Shown: in pieces, positions 1 through 5,310 of the stretch
How the letters are laid out: each line of letters begins with the position of its first letter
Position numbering within the stretch: position 1 is the stretch's first letter
NCBI GenBank assembly: GCA_027364825.1
Contig: DAHXOM010000302.1
Coordinates: forward strand, 1-5,310
DNA: 5,310 nt
Direction: 5' to 3'
From: a bacterium
Lineage (GTDB): Bacteria > JAMCPX01
Made by a program: the position numbers and the translations under genes
Notes under the pieces: generated by a model
What the model was told of the DNA's origin: nothing
Seen by the model: the letters and a program-made list of their open reading frames with translations, nothing else
The model's database searches: none

Positions 1-1
1 T

Positions 2-1099
2 GTTAAAGATATCCTTGATATCATTAAAAAGTACGGGAAGACAGAGGAACAGAAAAACGCAGTACCTCCACCCATTATCCTGGTAGCAGACGACAGGCCG
101 GAGAACATTGAACTGATAAGCGCAACCCTTGCCCCCATGGGGTACACTATTGTACGTGCGGCGAACGGCGTACAGGCCATAGAGAAGATAAGGACAATTC
201 GTCCGGACATTGCGCTGATAAATGTTTTCATGCCGGAATTGAACGGTATTGAGGTATGCAAAAATATTAAGTCGGACGAGCAATACTCTTCAATACCCGT
301 TATCATGATAACAGCCCTCAATGATGCAGATTCGAAGATGAAATCACTCTCTGTCGGTGCAGACGAATTCCTGACAAAACCCGTAGACCGGTATGAGCTG
401 ATTGTAAGGGTCGGCAATCTTTTAAACGTCAAAAAACATATCGACAAACTCAACAATAAAGTTATTGAAAAGACTCAAGAGCTTCAAAAAGCGATCAGGG
501 AATTAAAAAACAGCAACCTTGCCGTAGTCTACAGGTTATCAAGGGTGGTTGAATATAGAGACAATGATACAGGGAACCACAATATAAGGGTGAGCAAGTA
601 TGTTATGAGCTTAGCAGAGGCCATGGGACTTGCGAAACAGGAAGTCGAGGCGATATCAATAGCAAGCTCCCTGCACGATATAGGGAAGATAGGTGTGCCT
701 TTATCCATACTGTTAAAGCCATCCAGCCTGACTACTGAAGAATTCGAACAGGTAAAAAGGCACCCGAAAATAGGTTCGGACATATTAAACAATTCCGGTT
801 CAAGACTGCTCGATATGGCAGGAGAGATAGCGCTGACACACCATGAGAGGATGGATGGAACAGGTTATCCGCAAGGATTGAAGATGGAGGAAATCCCTTT
901 GACTGGCAGGATAACGGCAGTGGCGGATGTATTTGATTCCATGACCATAAAAAGGCCGTACCGGGACGCCGTTCCCGTGGATCAAACCGTTGCATACATA
1001 AAATCGAATGCTGGCACGCAGTTTGACCCGCAGATCACGGACGCCTTTATGAAACATCTTAAAGACATACTTGATATAAAATATATGTTAAAAGAGTAA
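2..1099 (+). CDS. Response regulator with degenerate receiver and HD-GYP phosphodiesterase domain (5' partial)
   Basis: Likely cytoplasmic signalling protein that degrades cyclic di-GMP. The frame is open from base 2, so the true start lies upstream; the first ATG at 137 falls inside the receiver domain and cannot be the start. Numbering from base 2 gives 365 residues. A receiver spans about 25-145: the acidic pair is D30-D31 (89-94), the conserved Thr is T104 and the conserved Lys is K126. The phospho-acceptor position is Asn74 (codon AAT, 221-223, in LINVFMPELNG), where active receivers have Asp. A charged helical linker (about 140-180) leads to an HD-GYP domain (about 183-355) with HDIGK at 225-229, a following RHP, HHERMDGTGYP at 280-290 and a DVFDSMT..RPYR segment. 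All key metal and signature residues are present, so phosphodiesterase activity is expected from family knowledge. Residues 1-24 resemble the last helix of another receiver, so a tandem-receiver protein is possible. No terminator hairpin follows the stop. Domain calls are secure; the biological output is unknown. Confidence 0.93.
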   Translation, partial: VKDILDIIKKYGKTEEQKNAVPPPIILVADDRPENIELISATLAPMGYTIVRAANGVQAIEKIRTIRPDIALINVFMPELNGIEVCKNIKSDEQYSSIPVIMITALNDADSKMKSLSVGADEFLTKPVDRYELIVRVGNLLNVKKHIDKLNNKVIEKTQELQKAIRELKNSNLAVVYRLSRVVEYRDNDTGNHNIRVSKYVMSLAEAMGLAKQEVEAISIASSLHDIGKIGVPLSILLKPSSLTTEEFEQVKRHPKIGSDILNNSGSRLLDMAGEIALTHHERMDGTGYPQGLKMEEIPLTGRITAVADVFDSMTIKRPYRDAVPVDQTVAYIKSNAGTQFDPQITDAFMKHLKDILDIKYMLKE

Positions 1100-1152
1100 T
1101 GCCTAGCCCCTTTTTGCTTGACTTACTACGCATTTAAAGTTACCGATTTTTA

Positions 1153-2319
1153 ATGCACTGGTTCTCCCCTATAATCCCTATTTTTATGACTCATGGAAAT
1201 GTAGGTGCGCTGCATGCACTGTGGACATTTCCCGCTATTATTGCGCTTGCCCTGATCATTGCATGGTCAGCGGAATCCGCCCAGTATTTTATGTCACAGG
1301 GACTTGCCCTGGCACTCCTCGCATGGTTCCAGACAGCCCCTGAGTTTATGGTCGAAGCTGACCTTGCATGGCATAAAGAGGTCCATTTAATGCTTGCCAA
1401 CCTCACCGGCTCTTTACGCCTGCTTACCGGTGTCGGTCTGCCGCTGGTGTTTTTCGTATCCTACATCTACAACAGAAAACACAAGAACGGCTCAACAATC
1501 CATATAGAAAAGGCCCACTCGATAGAGATAGTGTTCTTTGCCATAGGCATACTGTATCTTTTTGTTGTGTATCTGAAAGGCAGTTTAAGCATCATAGACG
1601 GTATGGTTATGCTGGGTATCTATCTTGTTTATCTGTTCTTTCTTACAAAACTTCCTTCGAGGGAAAGGGAAGAACAATCCTCTATGGAGTATATACCGGC
1701 AAAGATTATCGGCATGAAGGGTGTGTACCGGACTGCAACCATCAGCCTGCTTTTTATTATAGGAGGTGTCGGATTGGTACTTGTTGTAGACCCGTTTATA
1801 GAGAGTATGAAGAGCGTTGCACTTTCCGTCGGCATAACAGAGTTCATATTCATTCAATGGGTGTCGCCGTTTTTATCGGAGTTTCCCGAGAAACTCAGCG
1901 CATTTTACTGGGCTAAAAAAAAGCATGGGGCGACCATGGGGCTTATGAATATAACGTCGTCCACCATAAATCAGCTCACCCTGCTGCCTGCGATGCTTCC
2001 GTTTATCTATTCCTATGCCATGGGCGGTATAACGCCGATCACGTTCGATGCCTATCAAAAGTCGGAATTGTTCCTTACCTTTGCCCAGTGCAGTACAACA
2101 ATATTACTTTTGGTTGACATGAAGTTTAGTTTGTATGAAGCAGGTTGTATGTTTATTGTATGGTGTATACAATTTTTTGTGCCGTCGACAAGGGAAGTGA
2201 TAACGTATGTCTTTTTGGGATGGGCATTGTTAGAAGCAGGTTTGATAATTTTTAAGATTAAAAGTATAGATGTGGCGGATAATTTTGTCAGTACTTACAA
2301 AAGATATATAAAAATTTAA
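1153..2319 (+). CDS. Divergent sodium/calcium exchanger-like (CaCA family) membrane protein
   Basis: Integral inner-membrane protein of 388 residues with roughly ten hydrophobic segments, probably a cation antiporter. Two related regions match the inverted alpha repeats of the CaCA superfamily. Repeat 1 (about 36-100) has AESAQ, QTAPE with E64, and ANLTGS with N83 and S87. Repeat 2 (about 205-283) has SEFPE with E246, and MNITSS with N266 and S269. The Pro-Glu of each repeat, which supplies the central carboxylate ligand in the family, is kept. The usual GTSLPE and GNxxGSNxFN signatures are otherwise eroded. A charged loop (about 167-180) separates the halves, and the C-terminus is basic. The start is ATG 1153: an in-frame stop at 1135 limits extension, and no good Shine-Dalgarno is visible. 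ATG 1186 (Met12) is an alternative that leaves the membrane core intact. The stop is 12 bases before hppA, suggesting an operon. The last 219 bases are much more AT-rich (about 31% GC) than the earlier part. The superfamily call is fairly confident; the transported ion is unknown. Confidence 0.78.
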   Translation: MHWFSPIIPIFMTHGNVGALHALWTFPAIIALALIIAWSAESAQYFMSQGLALALLAWFQTAPEFMVEADLAWHKEVHLMLANLTGSLRLLTGVGLPLVFFVSYIYNRKHKNGSTIHIEKAHSIEIVFFAIGILYLFVVYLKGSLSIIDGMVMLGIYLVYLFFLTKLPSREREEQSSMEYIPAKIIGMKGVYRTATISLLFIIGGVGLVLVVDPFIESMKSVALSVGITEFIFIQWVSPFLSEFPEKLSAFYWAKKKHGATMGLMNITSSTINQLTLLPAMLPFIYSYAMGGITPITFDAYQKSELFLTFAQCSTTILLLVDMKFSLYEAGCMFIVWCIQFFVPSTREVITYVFLGWALLEAGLIIFKIKSIDVADNFVSTYKRYIKI

Positions 2320-2320
2320 A

Positions 2321-2327
2321 AAGGAGG
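2321..2327 (+). promoter_or_regulatory. Strong Shine-Dalgarno of hppA
   Basis: AAGGAGG lies directly after the upstream stop codon (2317-2319) and 4 bases before the hppA ATG at 2332. It fixes the hppA start. Its strength contrasts with the exchanger-like gene, which has no recognisable site, so the pump is probably translated more than its operon partner. Confidence 0.85.
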
Positions 2328-2331
2328 AAGT

Positions 2332-4509
2332 ATGACACAGGAAGCTCAAATATTAACGTTCATCATTGTGGTCAGTATCATATCACTGGGATATGCAGGC
2401 TGGCTGGCAAGCTGGGTCCTTAAAAAGGACATGGGAACACCAAAGATGCAGGAGATCAGCAATGCGATTAAGGAAGGTGCTGTCGCATTTTTAAACAGAC
2501 AGTACAAGACGATCATCTCGCTTGCACTTCTTACTGCTGTTATCATCTTTGGCATATACTACGGTGTACAGAATAATGCGAGCCTTGCATGGAAGACAGG
2601 CATAGCCTTTATATTCGGCTCATTCTCATCTGCACTTGCGGGGTATGTGGGTATGCACATTGCAATCAGATCAAATGTAAGAACAGCAGCAGCATCAACC
2701 CGCAGCCTTGATGAGGCATTGAAGGTATCGCTCCGCGGCGGCGCTGTTTCAGGGGTAACCATTGTTGCAATGAGTCTGCTCGGCATATCTATATTGTTTT
2801 TGCTCTACGGCGGACTTTCAAACCCGGAACATGTACCGTATATGCTGGTTGGCTATGGATTCGGAGCCAGCTTTGTTGCCCTGTTTGCACAGCTTGGCGG
2901 CGGTATTTACACAAAAGCAGCTGATGTCGGTGCAGACCTTGTCGGCAAGGTAGAGGCCGGTATTCCGGAGGATGACCCGAGGAACCCTGCTGTTATAGCA
3001 GACCTTGTCGGTGACAATGTCGGTGACTGTGCAGGAAGGGGTGCGGATCTGTTTGAATCAACCGCTGCCGAGAACATCGGAGCCATGATCCTTGGAATAG
3101 CTCTGTATCAGCATTTCGGATTAAAGGGTATACTGTTCCCTCTGCTTGCAAGGGCGTTCGGTCTTATTGCAGCCATGTTTGGTATACTTATTGTAAAGAC
3201 AAAGGAAGATGGAGAACCGATGCAGGCATTGAACAAGGGGTATTATCTTACCAGTATACTTGCGGCAGTGGGTTTTTGGGTTGCAACAGACCTTCTGCTG
3301 AACAATAATATGTGGTTTTTCTACGCTGGTTTGGTCGGTATTGTAACAAGTATATTGTTTGTTTTCATCACCCAGTACTATACAGAATACAGATACAGAC
3401 CTGTGAAAGAGATTGCAGAGTCTGCAAAAACAGGACCTGCGACCGTTATTATTACAGGCTTTGCAGTCGCGCTTGAGAATACCGTTCTGCCAGCCATAGT
3501 AATCGGCATTGCCTTGATTATGTCGTACTACTTCGGACTGAAGGGCAGCGCAATTGAATTTGCCAACAACCCGGCAGGCGGCGCTATAACAGGCGGTGGT
3601 TTCTTTGGTACTGCAATTGCAACCATGGGTATGCTTTCGACATCAGCGTATGTTCTTGCAATGGATACCTTCGGTCCGATAACGGATAATGCAGGCGGTA
3701 TCATCGAGATGTCCGATCAGCCGGAAGCGATCAGGAAAAAGACAGACAAGCTGGATGCTGTTGGAAATACCACAAAGGCATTGACAAAAGGCTATGCAGT
3801 CGGCAGTGCGGCACTTGCAGCCTTCCTGCTCTTCAATGCGTATCTTGATGATGTAGGCGAATTGATGATGAAAGCAAAAAACCTTATTGGACAGCCAATG
3901 TCAAATCCGCTTGTACAGAAGATTTATGAAACTGCACACACCATTAACCTTGCAGACGTGCATGTATTTGTTGCCGGGTTACTTGGTGCAATGCTTGTAT
4001 TCATATTTGCGTCATTGGCAATAGCGGCTGTCGGGAAAGCGGCTTATTCGGTCATCAGTGATGTCAGGGCACAGTTTAAAGAAAACCCGGGCATTATGAA
4101 AGGCACATCAAAGCCGGACTACGGACGCACCGTCGATATTGTTACCAAAACGGCACTGAAGAAGATGGTACTTCCCGGTATTCTGCCTATACTTTCACCG
4201 ATTATCATAGGGTTGATATTCAGAGAATTTGGTTTTGGTGCACAGGCGGTTGCAGGCTTCATTATGGTTGCAACCATTGTAGGTGTACTCTTTGCAATTG
4301 TTTTGAACAACGGCGGTGGTGCATGGGATAACGCAAAGAAGTACGTAGAAACCGGTGCATTGGGCGGCAAAGGTTCTGATGCACACAAGGCAGCGGTTGT
4401 AGGAGACACCGTAGGCGACCCATTCAAGGATACAGCAGGTCCATCACTCCATGTTCTTATAAAATTACTGGCAACAGTAACCCTTGTTATGGCACCTCTG
4501 TTCCTATAA
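2332..4509 (+). CDS. hppA: K+-independent membrane-bound proton-pumping pyrophosphatase
   Basis: Hydrolyses cytoplasmic pyrophosphate and uses the energy to pump protons across the inner membrane, conserving energy from biosynthetic PPi. At 725 residues it is within the usual bacterial range and appears full length, with about 16 membrane segments expected for the family. Visible catalytic motifs are DX7KXE at D198-K206-E208, followed by GIPEDDPRNP; the first DX3DX3D at D224, D228 and D232; DNAGG with D452; WDNAKKYVE with D666 and K670; and the C-terminal DX3DX3D at D692, D696 and D700. The K+-dependence site reads GNTTKALTKG with Lys482 and Thr485. K+-dependent relatives have Ala and Gly at these positions, so this belongs to the K+-independent class, whose known members pump H+. 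Glu occurs at both E242 and E247 in the ion-gate helix region. The ATG is fixed by a strong Shine-Dalgarno. The gene follows the exchanger-like gene by 12 bases and ends before a strong terminator. Confidence 0.97.
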   Translation: MTQEAQILTFIIVVSIISLGYAGWLASWVLKKDMGTPKMQEISNAIKEGAVAFLNRQYKTIISLALLTAVIIFGIYYGVQNNASLAWKTGIAFIFGSFSSALAGYVGMHIAIRSNVRTAAASTRSLDEALKVSLRGGAVSGVTIVAMSLLGISILFLLYGGLSNPEHVPYMLVGYGFGASFVALFAQLGGGIYTKAADVGADLVGKVEAGIPEDDPRNPAVIADLVGDNVGDCAGRGADLFESTAAENIGAMILGIALYQHFGLKGILFPLLARAFGLIAAMFGILIVKTKEDGEPMQALNKGYYLTSILAAVGFWVATDLLLNNNMWFFYAGLVGIVTSILFVFITQYYTEYRYRPVKEIAESAKTGPATVIITGFAVALENTVLPAIVIGIALIMSYYFGLKGSAIEFANNPAGGAITGGGFFGTAIATMGMLSTSAYVLAMDTFGPITDNAGGIIEMSDQPEAIRKKTDKLDAVGNTTKALTKGYAVGSAALAAFLLFNAYLDDVGELMMKAKNLIGQPMSNPLVQKIYETAHTINLADVHVFVAGLLGAMLVFIFASLAIAAVGKAAYSVISDVRAQFKENPGIMKGTSKPDYGRTVDIVTKTALKKMVLPGILPILSPIIIGLIFREFGFGAQAVAGFIMVATIVGVLFAIVLNNGGGAWDNAKKYVETGALGGKGSDAHKAAVVGDTVGDPFKDTAGPSLHVLIKLLATVTLVMAPLFL

Positions 4510-4539
4510 GAACGGCCTGAAAGATTAAGAAGTTTATTA

Positions 4540-4572
4540 GCCCCCCCACCGACGGCGGGGGGCGTTTTATTT
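4540..4572 (+). terminator. Rho-independent terminator after hppA
   Basis: A seven-pair all-GC stem joins 4540-4546 (GCCCCCC) to 4557-4563 (GGGGGGC). The inner loop may be tightened by a further CC/GG pairing, and the stem is followed after one base by TTTTATTT (4565-4572). It lies 30 bases after the hppA stop and should end the exchanger-hppA transcript. On the opposite strand no T-run follows the stem, so it appears to act in the plus direction only. Confidence 0.9.
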
Positions 4573-4615
4573 CGTATCGTCTCAGAACCCTTCCTTATTG
4601 CTTTTTTCCACAGTT

Positions 4616-4620
4616 GAGGT
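4616..4620 (+). promoter_or_regulatory. Possible weak ribosome binding site of fmt
   Basis: GAGGT is the only purine-rich match upstream of the fmt ATG (4635). It sits 14 bases away, longer than the usual 5-10, so it would be a weak site. The start itself does not depend on it, because an in-frame TAG at 4629-4631 and family conservation already fix the ATG. Confidence 0.35.
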
Positions 4621-4634
4621 CTAAATAATAGTCT

Positions 4635-5310
4635 ATGAAGATTATATTTATGGGTAGTGCTGCATTCAGCATACCTTCACTGGAAGCTATTCTAAAATCA
4701 TCGCACCGTATTGTTGGTGTAATAACAAACCCGGAAAAACCGTCAGGCAGGGGGCTTAAAAACAAGCGCACGCCTGTAGCTGAGCTTGCGGCACAGTCTA
4801 AAATCGATACCGTGACCCCGGCTACTCTCAGGAACAATGCTGAAACAGCAGAATGGATAAGGCATCATGCACCGGATGCTGCTGTTGTTGTTGCCTACGG
4901 AAAATTTATACCACCGGATGTGTTGCGTATACCCGCTCATGGCTGTTTAAACGTACATCCGTCCCTCCTGCCGAAATACAGGGGGGCTGCGCCTATCCAG
5001 AGGGCCATTATGTACGGAGAAGCAAAAACAGGTGTAACGGTAATGCTGCTTGATGAAGGTATGGACAGCGGTCCTGTTTTTATGCAAAACGAGGTGGGCA
5101 TTGAACCCAAGGATGATGCCGTAACACTCGGGGAAAGACTTTCGCAGGCAGGGGCGGATATGCTCGTAGAGACACTCGACCTTCTCGAACAAAAGCGGAT
5201 AGAACCCGTTGCACAACAACACGGGCTTGCAACACTGGCGCCCAAGATAAGCAAAGAAGAGGGCAGACTGGACTTTAACAGATCGGCCAGGGAACTCCAT
5301 AATGTCGTCA
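4635..5310 (+). CDS. fmt: Methionyl-tRNA formyltransferase (3' partial)
   Basis: Cytoplasmic enzyme that transfers a formyl group from 10-formyl-tetrahydrofolate to initiator Met-tRNA for bacterial translation initiation. The window holds 225 codons; relatives have about 310-320, so most of the C-terminal tRNA-binding domain is missing beyond the window edge. The N-terminal Rossmann-type catalytic domain is complete. It shows SGRGLKNKRTPVAELA, the LNVHPSLLPKYRGAAPIQ signature with Asn106 and His108 (same numbering as E. coli), and Asp140 in LLDEGMDSG, together the Asn-His-Asp catalytic set. The ATLAPKISKEEGRLDF segment marks the passage toward the C-terminal domain. The start is unambiguous: an in-frame TAG lies two codons upstream, and the protein begins MKIIFMGS as the family does. 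The usual GTPDF near the N-terminus reads GSAAF here. A terminator upstream separates it from hppA, and the common partner def (peptide deformylase) is not immediately upstream. The reading frame runs open to base 5310. Confidence 0.97.
   Translation, partial: MKIIFMGSAAFSIPSLEAILKSSHRIVGVITNPEKPSGRGLKNKRTPVAELAAQSKIDTVTPATLRNNAETAEWIRHHAPDAAVVVAYGKFIPPDVLRIPAHGCLNVHPSLLPKYRGAAPIQRAIMYGEAKTGVTVMLLDEGMDSGPVFMQNEVGIEPKDDAVTLGERLSQAGADMLVETLDLLEQKRIEPVAQQHGLATLAPKISKEEGRLDFNRSARELHNVV

Noticed and set aside
1012..1026. Sigma-54-like TGGCACG-N4-TTGA upstream of the exchanger-like gene
   Set aside because: The -12 element reads GA instead of the essential GC, and the bases encode a conserved stretch of the HD-GYP domain (AGTQFDP), which explains the match.
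1100..1125. C-run followed by T-run after the HD-GYP gene as a terminator
   Set aside because: There is no complementary G-rich arm, so no stem can form before the T-run.
1118..1146. TTGACT as a -35 box in the gap before the exchanger-like gene
   Set aside because: No acceptable -10 lies 16-18 bases downstream (TACCGA at best).
4119..4427. Minus-strand open frames over hppA and the other genes, for example this 102-codon one
   Set aside because: They lie antisense to strongly conserved coding sequence, have no recognisable protein features, and are explained by the codon bias of the plus-strand genes.
4598..4629. TTGCTT plus AATAAT as an fmt promoter
   Set aside because: The -35 match is 3 of 6, the spacing is 20 bases, and transcription would begin at about the ATG, leaving no leader.
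4853..5053. Plus-strand 66-codon open frame with a run of cysteines
   Set aside because: It overlaps fmt in another frame; the Cys run comes from the repeated GCT/GTT codons of the Fmt segment AAVVVA.

Overview
The window carries four plus-strand genes from an unidentified bacterium: a response-regulator/HD-GYP protein (5' end missing), a divergent cation-exchanger-like membrane protein, a complete membrane pyrophosphatase (hppA) and the first two thirds of methionyl-tRNA formyltransferase (fmt). The mix of an HD-GYP response regulator, a bacterial proton pyrophosphatase and moderate GC would fit an anaerobic Gram-negative lineage such as Desulfobacterota or Nitrospirota. This assignment is an impression from protein character only and is weak.

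Layout. Bases 2-1099 hold the C-terminal part of a signalling protein: a receiver domain whose phospho-acceptor Asp is replaced by Asn, a helical linker, and an HD-GYP cyclic-di-GMP phosphodiesterase domain with intact catalytic motifs. A 53-base gap with no obvious terminator leads to a 388-residue multi-pass membrane protein (1153-2319). It keeps the outline of the Ca2+/cation antiporter (CaCA) fold, two inverted alpha repeats each with a Pro-Glu, but has lost several canonical ion ligands. Only 12 bases later, behind a near-perfect Shine-Dalgarno, hppA starts (2332-4509). Its residues mark it as a K+-independent proton-pumping pyrophosphatase. A strong GC-rich intrinsic terminator (4540-4572) closes this unit. 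fmt (4635 to the window end) then begins a separate unit.

How the genes fit together. The exchanger-like gene and hppA look like a two-gene operon. HppA would use pyrophosphate from biosynthesis to build a proton gradient, and the exchanger-like protein could spend or convert that gradient by moving a cation; this is inference from adjacency. The upstream regulator may be co-transcribed, because no terminator separates it, but no functional link is visible. fmt is ordinary translation-initiation housekeeping.

I see no RNA genes, mobile elements, CRISPR arrays or long repeats. The most notable points are the Asn-substituted receiver, the divergent exchanger and its tight coupling to hppA. None of these by itself demonstrates a new system.
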